The notes below the pieces were generated by a model. That model saw only the letters and a program-made list of their open reading frames with translations, did not search any database and was not told the DNA's origin. From contig JARLGV010000004.1 in the NCBI GenBank assembly GCA_031292555.1, positions 1-64,000 on the forward strand: a stretch of 64,000 nt of DNA, given 5' to 3'. The stretch comes from Fimbriimonas sp. Its GTDB lineage: Bacteria > Armatimonadota > Fimbriimonadia > Fimbriimonadales > Fimbriimonadaceae. Positions 55,655 through 64,000 of this stretch are shown here, piece by piece; position 1 is the first letter of the stretch; every line of letters starts with the position of its first letter. The translations under genes were made by a program, and so were the position numbers.

Positions 55655-57055
55655 TTGTCGTTTGGCCCCGAAGAACTCACCCCTCTGTACAGCTTGGAAG
55701 CCGAAATGAGCACCCTCGGCTCAATGCTCCTATCGGAACGAGCCGCTGAGGAAATCGTTACGATTCTGGACGATCAGGACTTCTACCGTCCCGCCCATCG
55801 CCTGATCTTCAAGGCGATGAGACAGCTCACACAGAACAACAAGCCGATCGACATCCTCACGTTGAAGGACGAGCTTTCGGCCCGAGGCAACCTCGCCGAC
55901 GTGGGCGGAGAGGACTACCTGCTCGAAATTGCCGAATACGTTCCGAGCCCGGCCAACTCGAATTACTATGCTCAAATCGTTCTCGACAAATCCACGCTGA
56001 GACGCTTGGAAGATGCCGCCCAGCGGATTCGTGGAGTCGTACACGACCCCGACGCCGGCGATGTTGACGCAAAGGTCGACCGTGCCGAACAGCTCGTGTT
56101 CGAAGTCGGCAGGAAATCCCTCGGCAAGTACTTCCAGCATGTGCGCACTCTCGCCAAGGAGTTCTTTGTCGATGTAGACAACATCATCGAAACCGGCCGG
56201 CCGATGTCGGGGCTCAAAGTCGATTTTTGGGATCTCGATCGGCTTACAACCGGATTCTATCCGGGTGACTTCATCATCGTTGGTGCGCGACCTTCGATGG
56301 GAAAGACCTCCTTAGCCCTTGACTTCGTCATCAACATCGCCAAGCGCCTCGTGCGGGAGGAGAAACCGGGCAGTATCGCGGTGTTCTCACTTGAGATGAG
56401 CTCAATCCAGATCGTGCGACGAATGGCGTCGATGATTAGCGGCGTATCCGCCAACGTCCTCCGCCAGGACAAGCCCATCACCGATCGCCAGTACAAACAG
56501 CTTGCCGATGCCTGCGACGAGCTGTATGGGCTGCCGATCTTCGTCGATGACGCGTCCGACGTAACGCCGCTTGAAATGCGGGGCAAGTGCCGCCGCTTGA
56601 AGGCAGAGCACGGTCTGACGATGGTGATCGTCGACTATCTTCAGCTAATGAAGGGCGGTCGCCGAACAGAGAACCGCGTCCAGGAGATCTCGGAGATTGC
56701 CCGTGCCTGTAAATCCATGGCCAAAGAACTCGAGGTGCCAGTAGTCGCGCTTAGTCAGTTGAGCCGTGCCGTGGAGAACCGCGACGACAAGCGGCCTCAG
56801 CTCAGCGATATCCGTGAATCCGGTTCGATCGAAGCGGAAGCCGACCTCGTCATGCTCCTTTACCGCGAGAGCTACTATAAGGCCAAAGAAGAGCACCGCC
56901 CCGAAGTCGAAAACTACGACGACGTGCAAGCAGCGGAGGTCATCATAGCAAAGCACCGAAACGGCCCCACCGGCAAGGTAATACTAGGATTTCAGCCTGC
57001 CTTCGCCCGCTTCAGAAACTCCCAAGAGGGCGGATTCAGGGCCAGCGAGGACTGA
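55655..57055 (+). CDS. dnaB: Replicative DNA helicase
   Basis: 466 residues from a TTG with AGGAG eight nt upstream. It unwinds DNA ahead of the replication fork as a hexamer. The N-terminal helical domain starts PLYSLEAEMSTLGSMLLSERAAEE. The RecA-like domain has Walker A GARPSMGKTSLALD, VAVFSLEMS, Walker B MVIVDYLQLMKGG, ISEIARACKSMAKELEVPVVALSQLSR with the H3 Gln, and DIRESGSIEAEADLVMLL. The C-terminal arginine-finger region (KHRNGPTGKVILGFQPAFARF) is intact. No intein is present, unlike in some dnaB genes. Confidence 0.97.
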   Translation: MSFGPEELTPLYSLEAEMSTLGSMLLSERAAEEIVTILDDQDFYRPAHRLIFKAMRQLTQNNKPIDILTLKDELSARGNLADVGGEDYLLEIAEYVPSPANSNYYAQIVLDKSTLRRLEDAAQRIRGVVHDPDAGDVDAKVDRAEQLVFEVGRKSLGKYFQHVRTLAKEFFVDVDNIIETGRPMSGLKVDFWDLDRLTTGFYPGDFIIVGARPSMGKTSLALDFVINIAKRLVREEKPGSIAVFSLEMSSIQIVRRMASMISGVSANVLRQDKPITDRQYKQLADACDELYGLPIFVDDASDVTPLEMRGKCRRLKAEHGLTMVIVDYLQLMKGGRRTENRVQEISEIARACKSMAKELEVPVVALSQLSRAVENRDDKRPQLSDIRESGSIEAEADLVMLLYRESYYKAKEEHRPEVENYDDVQAAEVIIAKHRNGPTGKVILGFQPAFARFRNSQEGGFRASED

Positions 57056-57194
57056 GAAGGGATCAGCACACCCGTTGTTGCACGTAACTGCCGCACGCAA
57101 TCTCGTCCACTTGATAGGAAAGAGGCAGAATCCAATCGAGTTAATCGTCTGACCAGTTTCGCGGGCAGACGAAGAGTGCCACAATCGTAGCTGT

Positions 57195-58445
57195 ATGAGA
57201 GTCTTGGTGGTCGGCAGCGGTGGGCGCGAGCATGCACTTGCGTGGAAGTTGGCAAAGGAAGCTGAGGTCATTGCCGCACCTGGCAACCCTGGTATCGCAG
57301 AGGACGTGGAGACAGTTTCCATTTCTACGAAGCGGCACCAGGAATTGGCTCAGTTGTGCCTCGATCGACAGATCGATCTTGTCATTGTCGGCCCCGAAGA
57401 GCCCTTGATTGAAGGGCTAGCCGATGTTCTGCGCGAGAAGGGCATCACCGTCTTTGGCCCCGGCGCCGACGGAGCGGGATTGGAGGGCTCGAAAGTCTTC
57501 TCGAAACAGCTCATGCAGCGGGCCGGCGTTCCGACCTCTCCGTTCGAGACCTTCACCAACCCGACAGTCGCCAAGGAATATGCCAAGGCGAGGTATGACG
57601 CCGGCAAGGCTGTTGTCGTGAAGGCAAGCGGCAATGCCCTAGGTAAGGGAGTTGTAGTTACAAACACCTACGAAGAGGCCACCGACGCCATTCAGCAGAT
57701 GCTTGTTGGCAAGCAGTTTGGCTTGGCTGGCTCGAAGATCGTCATTGAGGACCGGCTGGAGGGCCCGGAATTCAGCATCCTGACGATCGTTGGCGACCAT
57801 AACTTTGTCAGCCTTCCGGTTGCACAAGACCACAAGCGCTCTCTCGATGGCAACAAGGGACCAAATACTGGAGGAATGGGTGCGTTCTCGCCCGTCTCTT
57901 GGGTCACGCCGGATCTCGTGAAGACGGTCGAACAGACCATCATCAAACCAACAATCGATTCGCTCCGAGAACAGGGCATCACCTATCGTGGAACGATCTT
58001 CTCCGGCATCATGATGGACCAGGGCAAGCCTCACTGCCTCGAGTTCAACGTCAGGATGGGGGATCCCGAGACCCAAGTCGTCGTGGCAAGGCTTGGAAAT
58101 GGTTTCTTGAAGGCGCTGTATGCAGCGGCGACCGGCAATATCATCGAACCGCCGGAAGTGCTGGATAATGCGGCGGTTTCTATTGTCGTGGCCAGCGAGC
58201 ACTATCCAATCCTGAGTTCCAAAGGTAGTCCCATTACGCTTTTGGAATGCCCTGTTGGAGCGAAGTTCTTCCACGCCGGCACCTCATTGCTGAACGGCGA
58301 ACTGATAACGAATGGCGGACGCGTCATGACCGCCACAGCGGCGGCCGGCAACCTGCGCGATGCTCGGAAACTCGCCTATCGAGCTGCCGCTGCGGTCGTA
58401 TTCGAGGGAGCGAGGTATCGCTCGGACATCGCCGCCGACGCCTGA
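57195..58445 (+). CDS. purD: Phosphoribosylamine-glycine ligase
   Basis: 416 residues, standard. It condenses phosphoribosylamine (the PurF product) with glycine in purine synthesis. The N-terminal MRVLVVGSGGREHALAWKL and VIVGPEEPLIEGLAD are typical. The ATP-grasp domain shows VVKASGNALGKGVVV, EDRLEGPEFSILTI, GGMGAFSPV and LEFNVRMGDPETQ. The C-terminal domain ends with AGTS...GGRVMTATAAAGNLRDA. CACAAT lies 9 nt before the ATG and no Shine-Dalgarno is obvious. It is far from purF (37 kb) and not in a pur operon. Confidence 0.97.
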   Translation: MRVLVVGSGGREHALAWKLAKEAEVIAAPGNPGIAEDVETVSISTKRHQELAQLCLDRQIDLVIVGPEEPLIEGLADVLREKGITVFGPGADGAGLEGSKVFSKQLMQRAGVPTSPFETFTNPTVAKEYAKARYDAGKAVVVKASGNALGKGVVVTNTYEEATDAIQQMLVGKQFGLAGSKIVIEDRLEGPEFSILTIVGDHNFVSLPVAQDHKRSLDGNKGPNTGGMGAFSPVSWVTPDLVKTVEQTIIKPTIDSLREQGITYRGTIFSGIMMDQGKPHCLEFNVRMGDPETQVVVARLGNGFLKALYAAATGNIIEPPEVLDNAAVSIVVASEHYPILSSKGSPITLLECPVGAKFFHAGTSLLNGELITNGGRVMTATAAAGNLRDARKLAYRAAAAVVFEGARYRSDIAADA

Positions 58446-58496
58446 CAGCACGGAAAGTCTAGCTTCGGTTCGTCGAGCAAAAACTGAAGAACTTTA

Positions 58497-58524
58497 CTGT
58501 ATTGCGATCTTGATCGCAATACAG
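58497..58524. promoter_or_regulatory. Perfect 13-bp inverted repeat, operator-like or terminator
   Basis: CTGTATTGCGATC (58497-58509) and GATCGCAATACAG (58512-58524) with a TT centre form a 28-bp perfect palindrome 52 bp after the purD stop and 66 bp before the next gene. It has no U-tract, so a regulator binding site is as likely as a terminator. No similar copy was noticed elsewhere in the window. Confidence 0.5.
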
Positions 58525-58589
58525 ATCCCCTAAGGACCAAGGGCCCAATGTCGTCGTAGGATTAGAAGATTCTTACCGAACTGACGCCA

Positions 58590-59549
58590 ATGAATTCAGA
58601 TACGACTTCGCGACGCAATCTGCTCAAGGCTGCCGGCATGGCAGGGATCGCATCTCTCTTACCCGGGTTGGCACTAGCCGACGGACGGAAGGGACGCCCA
58701 AATCGCAAGCGAGTCCTTCGCTTCGCTCACTTTACCGACTGCCACGTAAATCGATATGGCGCCGATGCTCACTGGCTCGCAAAAGCTCTGGAACAGGTGA
58801 ACGACCTTAAAGATCGACCTGCGATGATTCTCTTCGGCGGAGACATGATCTTCGAAGGAAACTCGGTGGACGCACAGGCCATGCGCGACCAGTGGTCCGA
58901 GTTTCGCGGGGTGCTCAAGAACTCTAACGCGGTGCCGGTGCAGTACTGTCTCGGCAATCACGACATCTGGGGATGGAGTAACCGCGCGGTTTCACCGAAC
59001 GAGCCCCTCTATGGAAAGCGGTGGGCACTCGACACGCTACAAATGGAGAACGCAAACTATAGCTTCGACAGGGCCGGGTGGCATTTTGTCGTCCTTGACA
59101 GCGTGTCGCGCTTCCGCATGGGTTATATTGGCAAACTTGGGCCCGAACAACTCGAGTGGCTAGGACAAGACTTGGGAACCCACCGGGAAAAGCCGACCCT
59201 CGTCATGTCGCACATCCCGCTCCTCTCCGCATGCAGCGCGTTTTTCGGCCCATCAGAGCGGCCGTTCGGATGGTCGGTCCCAGGCGCGTTGATGCACATG
59301 GACTCGCGGCACATCAAAGACATGTTCAACCAGAACAAACAGGTGAAAGTGGCCATTAGCGGACATATTCACCTTGTCGAACGGGTGGACTACAACGGTG
59401 TCAGCTATCTGTGCGATGGGGCCGTATGCGGCAATTGGTGGCGCGGTCCTTTCCAGGAGACCCCTCCAGGGTATGCCTTGATCGACCTCTACGACGACGG
59501 AACCTGGCATCGCGACTACAACAAATATGGCTGGCAACCCGCCGCTTGA
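58590..59549 (+). CDS. Tat-exported calcineurin-like metallophosphoesterase
   Basis: 319 residues. A twin-arginine signal (SRRNLLKAAGMAGIASLLPG, likely ALA|DG) directs folded export. The metallophosphoesterase motifs are HFTDCHVNRYG (D-x-H), LFGGDMIFEG (GD), YCLGNHDIWGW (GNHD), MSHIPLL (H) and AISGHIHLVER (GHxH). These ligate a two-metal centre, and all are present. The substrate is unknown; periplasmic 3',5'-phosphodiesterase or sugar-phosphatase roles are common in this family. The start lies 66 bp after the palindrome at 58497-58524. Confidence 0.92.
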   Translation: MNSDTTSRRNLLKAAGMAGIASLLPGLALADGRKGRPNRKRVLRFAHFTDCHVNRYGADAHWLAKALEQVNDLKDRPAMILFGGDMIFEGNSVDAQAMRDQWSEFRGVLKNSNAVPVQYCLGNHDIWGWSNRAVSPNEPLYGKRWALDTLQMENANYSFDRAGWHFVVLDSVSRFRMGYIGKLGPEQLEWLGQDLGTHREKPTLVMSHIPLLSACSAFFGPSERPFGWSVPGALMHMDSRHIKDMFNQNKQVKVAISGHIHLVERVDYNGVSYLCDGAVCGNWWRGPFQETPPGYALIDLYDDGTWHRDYNKYGWQPAA

Positions 59550-59567
59550 TCTGTCGGCCAAGGCGAC

Positions 59568-60293
59568 CTACTTCGTAGCGAAAATGGAATCGCTCAATCC
59601 GGTGTTCACTTTGATGTCGACATAGTCGGTGACTCCGGCGAGTTTGCCCTCGCCGTTTGACACCTCCATGTGCGTCGGCACCCAGACGCCTGAGACGTTG
59701 ATCGGCGCCGAATAGGTGAAGGAGGCCACGTGCTTACCTTCCCGATTGAACCATTCGCGACGCGTAACGTATCGATGATCTCCATCGACCCAAACCCGGT
59801 TTCGAGTCTTGTCGCCGTCCGATGCAACGTAGCTAAGGTCGAAAACTGGGACCTTATCGGTGGATGCTTCCCGAACGTACTTTGCCGTGAGATAGCCCTC
59901 AAATAGGTCTGGAGTGAGCAACCCGATCTCAACTCCCGATTGCCTCCTGCCCGGCTTGCCTTTTAGGTTCTGGTGGGATCGCAGGCCTGCAAAACTCGTC
60001 AGCAGTTCGTCGCCGTCAATGACGTAAAGGATGTTGCTATCCTCGATTTTCGTCTCAGCGCGGAACTTCATCGGTAGTTTGATCGATATCTTGGATTCTT
60101 TGAACTGATAGCTGAGGCCGAAATCTTTGTTGATCTTCCGCAACTCATGCTGGTCACCGCTTACGACGCGAGCAATAAGAGTAATGTCCTTTAGGCCCTG
60201 AGGGAGGACAACGTCAATGGTCGTCTCCTTTCCAGCGTGTGAGGCAAGGAACGCGGCGGCAATGAGTGTGATCATAGGTCGAACTCTCTGCAT
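59568..60293 (-). CDS. LolA-like periplasmic protein
   Basis: 241 residues, with a signal peptide (MITLIAAAFLASHA; the ATG seven codons downstream of 60293 is also possible). The mature part shows the alternating beta pattern of LolA / outer-membrane lipoprotein-sorting proteins: ISIKLPMKFRAETKIEDSNILYVIDGDELLTS, TRNRVWVDGDHRYVTRREWFN, VWVPTHMEVSNGEG. LolA family members carry lipoproteins across the periplasm. The usual LolB or LolCDE partners are not seen here. It is divergent from the neighbouring membrane operon. Confidence 0.6.
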   Translation of the reverse strand: MQRVRPMITLIAAAFLASHAGKETTIDVVLPQGLKDITLIARVVSGDQHELRKINKDFGLSYQFKESKISIKLPMKFRAETKIEDSNILYVIDGDELLTSFAGLRSHQNLKGKPGRRQSGVEIGLLTPDLFEGYLTAKYVREASTDKVPVFDLSYVASDGDKTRNRVWVDGDHRYVTRREWFNREGKHVASFTYSAPINVSGVWVPTHMEVSNGEGKLAGVTDYVDIKVNTGLSDSIFATK

Positions 60294-60440
60294 CTTATCC
60301 GTAAAGGTTGCAGGCTAAGGTGGACTCCTTACTACGCACACGTGACTCAGGCAATCGCGACCTATCGAATCTACGTAGTTCCGTGAGACGATTCATGCCA
60401 CTGGCATGTCCCCACTTTCATGCGTCGACTTCGACGGAAG

Positions 60441-60468
60441 TTGGCATTCTCCGGTTCTTGGATACACT
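60441..60468 (+). promoter_or_regulatory. Promoter directly before a GTG start
   Basis: TTGGCA (60441-60446) and TACACT (60463-60468) are 16 bp apart, and TACACT ends 7 nt before the GTG at 60476. This is the best-formed of the possible leaderless promoters in the window and would drive the four-gene membrane operon. Confidence 0.5.
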
Positions 60469-60475
60469 AATCAGC

Positions 60476-61501
60476 GTGACCTCCGACCCGGTTGCCCGGT
60501 ATCTCACCCAGCGCGGCGCAAAGTACGACCGCAAGAATCGCATGCGCCCGATGAGCACGGGTGAGATGCTGGATACCGCGTTGCGCATTTACCAACGCCT
60601 CGGACTCACGTTCTTGCGGATGACTGTGCCGGCAGCGCTGTTATGCCTCGCAGCGGTTGGCTTCGTTCAGAACTATGTGGCGCCCGACCTCTTTACGACA
60701 CAGGGATCGGGGAGCGGCGCCGACGTCATAGGAGAGGTTGCAGCGGCCCTTGCGATGGCCGTCTTCATGGGTGGCCCCTTACTCCTGCTTGGATGGTCCT
60801 ACTCGTCGTCGCTCATCGTTCATCTTGTCTCGGATTACCTGCTGGGCAACAATCCCGATCCGGATGCAGCCTCCCAAACCGCTCGAGCCGTCCTTCCCAG
60901 ACTGTTCGTTGTGAACCTCAAGGAACTCGTACTCTCCGTTTCGGGAATTGTCGTCTCCACTCTCATCATGGGGGTCGGAGGGGTGATCGCCAAGACTTCG
61001 CCTGACACCGACGCGACCGCGGGAGTTGTCACCGCGATCGGCGTGCTTGCCATCCTTCCCGGGATATTCGCGTTTCTCTACTTTGCGGCGCACGATGCAC
61101 TTGCGGCCCCCGTAGCCGTCATCGAAGGAGCCCGATCTAGAGAGGCATCCAAGCGCAGTCGAGCGCTTCTCAAACGGTCCGGATACCATCTTGGGGGGAC
61201 CGGGACGATCTGGGCACTCTATCTGTTGCTCACCGTGATTGCCCTCGTCCTGGAGTGGGGCATCTACGCATTTGTCCTTCTGCTGGGAATCAGGGACCAC
61301 CTTGCCGCGCTCCTGTCCTTCCTTCCCGGCGAGGCCCTGTTCCTTCAGGCGTTCGACCTCGCTCCTTCCTTTCTGGTGATATGGACCCTAGTGCCGGTGT
61401 GGGCGAGCGTCGTAACGATCGTCTACTACGAGCGCCGGGTCCGCTTGGAGGGATTCGATATCGATGTCCTGGCGTCGGAGATTACCGATGAGAACCGATA
61501 G
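60476..61501 (+). CDS. Polytopic membrane protein (STGEMLDTALRIYQ family)
   Basis: 341 residues from the GTG at 60476; the frame is open to 60308 but the extra 56 residues look random. After a short basic N-terminus it has RPMSTGEMLDTALRIYQRLGLTFLRMT, a start typical of glycerophosphodiester-phosphodiesterase-associated membrane domains and related proteins in Armatimonadota and Actinobacteria. About six transmembrane segments follow, with a cytoplasmic loop VIEGARSREASKRSRALLKRSGYHLGGTG that is shared by these domains. The function is unknown. It overlaps the DUF4129 gene by 14 nt and is first in the operon. Confidence 0.7.
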   Translation: MTSDPVARYLTQRGAKYDRKNRMRPMSTGEMLDTALRIYQRLGLTFLRMTVPAALLCLAAVGFVQNYVAPDLFTTQGSGSGADVIGEVAAALAMAVFMGGPLLLLGWSYSSSLIVHLVSDYLLGNNPDPDAASQTARAVLPRLFVVNLKELVLSVSGIVVSTLIMGVGGVIAKTSPDTDATAGVVTAIGVLAILPGIFAFLYFAAHDALAAPVAVIEGARSREASKRSRALLKRSGYHLGGTGTIWALYLLLTVIALVLEWGIYAFVLLLGIRDHLAALLSFLPGEALFLQAFDLAPSFLVIWTLVPVWASVVTIVYYERRVRLEGFDIDVLASEITDENR

Positions 61502-62399
61502 AGCTACTTGGACGCTCGTCTTGCTTGCCGCGGCAGCTTTGGTATCGGCGGGCCCCTATGGCGATCTGAAAAAGCAACTTGATCGCCAGACCGGCGCCGA
61601 TGGCGTCATTCGTACGGTTTCGGCATCGGACAAAATCAACCAGCAACCCGACATCAAGGAGCGGCTCCAAGCGGCCACCGACGAGGACACCGACCGTGAC
61701 CAGATCGCACTGGACCTGCGAAATATGGTCTCCATGGGAGCCATGGCGGAAGAGCGTTCCAACACATCGATCGACGCCTCGCTTGCCAAGCAAGTGAAGT
61801 CGAACCCACTCTACCGAGACCAGGGCGTCGACAAGCGCGAGAACTGGTTCCGCGAGGCGATCGAACGCCTCAAGAACCTCAAGTGGCGTCCAAAGGAGGC
61901 CACCAAGCAAGACGTCCCCAATATCCCCCTCATCGGCCGATTGCTGGTTTACGCCCTTTGGGGCCTCCTGATCGGCGCTGTATTGTTGCTTCTCTACTAT
62001 GCATTGCGATACGTGGACTGGCGCAGCACCCTCATGCGAAAGTCTCGTACGCTTTTGGAGGAGGATGAACCCGAGCGCACCCTCGACGAGTGGCTGACGG
62101 TTGCGGACGCACACGCTTCTGCCGGACGGTACCGTGAGGCGGTCCGTGCCCTCTATTTGGCGTGTTTGCTCAAGTTCGACGAGCACGATGTAGCTCGGTT
62201 CGATCGAGGAGAAACGAATTGGGAGCACCTCGCCCGTATCCAGTCCAGCCCCCTGCGACCGACCGATCTCGATTTCACCGAGGCCACAAAGCAATTTGAC
62301 CGAGTCTGGTACGGCCATATCGTGCGCGGCGCCGAGGATTACGAGTTGTTCAAGACTTGGTATGGCAGAGTCGTCAGTGCGCTGGAGGCAAGCAGATGA
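61488..62399 (+). CDS. DUF4129 domain protein
   Basis: 303 residues from the ATG at 61488. Signal peptide or anchor (residues about 8-22), then a charged periplasmic section, then a transmembrane helix (about 153-176, IGRLLVYALWGLLIGAVLLLLYYAL). The C-terminal cytoplasmic DUF4129 region is EWLTVADAHASAGRYREAVRALYLACLLKFDE...RGETNWEHLARI. DUF4129 proteins usually sit next to MoxR ATPase, DUF58 and DUF4350 genes. It shares ATGA with the next gene. Role of the family is unknown; a link with envelope or spore-like cell wall processes has been proposed for some relatives. Confidence 0.85.
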   Translation: MRTDRATWTLVLLAAAALVSAGPYGDLKKQLDRQTGADGVIRTVSASDKINQQPDIKERLQAATDEDTDRDQIALDLRNMVSMGAMAEERSNTSIDASLAKQVKSNPLYRDQGVDKRENWFREAIERLKNLKWRPKEATKQDVPNIPLIGRLLVYALWGLLIGAVLLLLYYALRYVDWRSTLMRKSRTLLEEDEPERTLDEWLTVADAHASAGRYREAVRALYLACLLKFDEHDVARFDRGETNWEHLARIQSSPLRPTDLDFTEATKQFDRVWYGHIVRGAEDYELFKTWYGRVVSALEASR

Positions 62400-63565
62400 G
62401 ACGGTCTGGACTGCCGCCGATTGCATGGGCACTGGCCGGACTGCTGTGCCTCGCTGCCCTCCTCATGTCGCTTGGGAGACAAGATTACGACGCCAGTCCG
62501 GAAGCCACGTCCTATTCTCCGAGCGGAGTTTCCGCCTTCTGCGAGCTGCTTCGCAGAAACGGCATCAGTGTGACCATCGATCGGGCATCACGACCGCGCC
62601 TCGGCCCCAACGACATCGCCGTAGCATTCGAGAGGCGTCCGGTCAACACAATGGACTACCTGAGCTCCCAGCCCGAAGATGAATTCAGAGCGTTCTTCTG
62701 GAAGTTCATTGAGAATGGCGGTGAAGGCCTCATCCTACCCATCCAGAGAGACTACTACTCTGCGTCTCGAACCGCCCTTGCCGCTCCAGCCAAGTCGGTG
62801 GAAGACCCTACGACGGGCCAGCAGTTCAAGGTGTCGTCATCTGTGTCGTCCGATTCGGACGAAGAAGAGTCGGTCGACGACACCGCGTCGAGAATGACGC
62901 TGTGGCACTCCGCCGATGCCGCCTTTCTATCGGCGTATAAGCTGAGCAAAGGCACGGCGTTGGTGGCAGCAGATGGAATCGGCATTACCAACCGATTCAT
63001 CGATCGGTACGACAACGCGAAAGCCTTCTCCTCCATATTCTCCATCCTCGCTAAGAAGGGGAAAAGGTTCGTTTTTACGGAAGCGAGCTTCGGTAACGTC
63101 AAAGATCCTGGTCTGCTCGAGTGGATTGGGCCATGGGCAAGCGCGGCTTGGGCGCAACTCGTTTTTCTTGGGGTGGTTGTGGTTTTCACACTTGGGATCC
63201 GATTCGGGCTCCCGGAGGAAACGCGCCGAATCCAGCGAGGAAGTCGTGAGATGCTGGACGCCCTCGCCGACACATTCATGCGATCCCGATCGACCCAAGC
63301 CGCATTGACTACCGCATGGGATCGAGCCGACGCCGAGTTGCGAACGCAGCTAAAGTTGCCTCGCGATGCGTCGCGATCAGAACGAGACAAATTGCTCCCC
63401 TCGAACCTTCAGAACGCCCTTGCCCGATTGGAAATCGCCAAACAGCAATCCTATGTCCCGGAAGAATATGCGCTCTCGCTAATCCGTCGCGCCCAATCGG
63501 AAATGGACTCGTTTTTGGGTCACCGTCGAACGCGGCTCCGCGGTCTTGCTAAACTAAAACCATGA
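62396..63565 (+). CDS. DUF4350-like membrane protein
   Basis: 389 residues from the ATG at 62396. An N-terminal transmembrane helix precedes an extracytoplasmic domain beginning SPEATSYSPSGVSAFCELLRRNGISV, the characteristic DUF4350 start. The domain has a Ser/Asp/Glu-rich insertion (about 140-165). A second helix lies at about 248-270 (WASAAWAQLVFLGVVVVFTLGI), followed by a basic cytoplasmic tail (RSREMLDALADTFMRSRSTQAALTT) as found next to DUF4129 proteins. It overlaps both neighbours by 4 nt. The expected MoxR ATPase gene would be next, past the window edge or the following small gene. Confidence 0.75.
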   Translation: MRRSGLPPIAWALAGLLCLAALLMSLGRQDYDASPEATSYSPSGVSAFCELLRRNGISVTIDRASRPRLGPNDIAVAFERRPVNTMDYLSSQPEDEFRAFFWKFIENGGEGLILPIQRDYYSASRTALAAPAKSVEDPTTGQQFKVSSSVSSDSDEEESVDDTASRMTLWHSADAAFLSAYKLSKGTALVAADGIGITNRFIDRYDNAKAFSSIFSILAKKGKRFVFTEASFGNVKDPGLLEWIGPWASAAWAQLVFLGVVVVFTLGIRFGLPEETRRIQRGSREMLDALADTFMRSRSTQAALTTAWDRADAELRTQLKLPRDASRSERDKLLPSNLQNALARLEIAKQQSYVPEEYALSLIRRAQSEMDSFLGHRRTRLRGLAKLKP

Positions 63566-63957
63566 AACCTCGATCTGTCCCGATCCTACTGTTTTTGCTC
63601 CTATTCGTCTCTGGCCTTACCTTCGCCCAGGGAGGCAGGATGGCTCAGCAAGCCCCAAGCGGAGCTGACAAGGCGAGACTTGCCAAATTGGAGAAGGAAT
63701 ATAGCACCGCGAAAACCGCACTGTCTAAGAGACCCAAAGACAAGAAGGCGCAGGAGCGATTCACAGCAATCGGCGCGCTTTACGGCCACGAGAGCATGAT
63801 GAGCCCCGTCTTGCCCCCTCGCGTCAAGTACCGCCAGGCCCTCCACATCTATCGAGAAGTTCTCAAGGTCGACCCGGCAAACAAGGTCGCCAAAGGGGAT
63901 TCCGACATGATCATCAGCATCTATAAGAGCATGGGGCGACCGGTCCCCAACGACTGA
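63562..63957 (+). CDS. Small secreted TPR-like protein
   Basis: 131 residues. A signal peptide (MKPRSVPILLFLLLFVSGL..., likely TFA|QG) is followed by a helical, basic region: KARLAKLEKEYSTAKTALSKRPKDKKAQERF and KYRQALHIYREVLKVDPANKVAKGD. These match one and a half tetratricopeptide-like units (A-x-x-x-Y-x-x-x-L-x-x-x-P-x-N). It overlaps the DUF4350 gene by 4 nt and so belongs to that operon. No further function can be assigned. The last 43 bp of the window contain no start of another gene that can be judged. Confidence 0.65.
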   Translation: MKPRSVPILLFLLLFVSGLTFAQGGRMAQQAPSGADKARLAKLEKEYSTAKTALSKRPKDKKAQERFTAIGALYGHESMMSPVLPPRVKYRQALHIYREVLKVDPANKVAKGDSDMIISIYKSMGRPVPND

Positions 63958-64000
63958 GCTTAGCCAAACCACCGTTCCCTCTATGCCATAGCCCCGCGAT

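Overview
The window looks like a chromosomal stretch of a diderm, probably Armatimonadota (Fimbriimonas-like) bacterium. This is inferred from the mix of outer-membrane assembly genes (LptD- and LptF-like), a DUF1559-like pseudopilin-type protein, a Tat substrate, very large secreted Ig-like repeat proteins and moderately high GC. There is no 16S gene to confirm it. Codon use and stop codons (TAA, TAG and TGA all used) indicate the standard bacterial code.

Bases 1-12000 are rich in secreted beta-propeller and Ig-like repeat proteins. They hold a 5'-truncated WD40-type protein, a convergent TfoX-domain gene, a WD40-Ig fusion interrupted by an in-frame TGA, a small zinc-ribbon membrane protein, and a 14-domain Ig-like protein whose PQQ-like propeller end is frameshifted. 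A TIR-domain remnant and a tRNA-Lys(CTT) lie at 12.2-12.8 kb. Bases 12.8-21.5 kb hold a pseudopilin-like protein, a GNAT acetyltransferase, a Spy-like protein, a lipoprotein esterase, the purF / degenerate phosphoglycerate-mutase-like / carA operon, rpmB and an ABC-2 permease.

Bases 21.5-30.9 kb form a tight seven-gene minus-strand operon: UDP-sugar decarboxylase-like SDR, nth, glnE, plsY, a zinc-ribbon membrane protein, lptF-like and lptD-like, mostly joined by 1-4 nt overlaps. Bases 31-39.3 kb are a secreted-protein block: a nine-domain Ig protein built as three copies of a three-domain unit, then two tandem S53 (sedolisin) peptidases, one ending in five Ig-like domains and the other in a dockerin-like module. 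glmS follows on the minus strand.

Bases 41.3-44.5 kb carry a complete UbiA / DprE2 / DprE1 set, the decaprenyl-phosphoryl-arabinose pathway best known from mycobacteria. After that come nrnA-truB-DUF2752, a D-cysteine desulfhydrase-like gene, a fused alpha-keto-acid dehydrogenase E1, an isolated sdhC, eno, DinB and CDF genes, a DUF2961-like protein, dnaB, purD, a Tat metallophosphoesterase, a LolA-like protein, and an overlapping operon of membrane proteins (DUF4129, DUF4350) at the right edge.

Cross-cutting signals are: (i) one Ig-like repeat module reused on four scaffolds with two different higher-order repeat periods; (ii) reading-frame lesions in both propeller-Ig fusions; (iii) several genes with a -10-like hexamer 6-7 nt before the start codon, suggesting leaderless mRNAs; (iv) many secreted proteins predicted to begin with Gln after signal-peptide cleavage.
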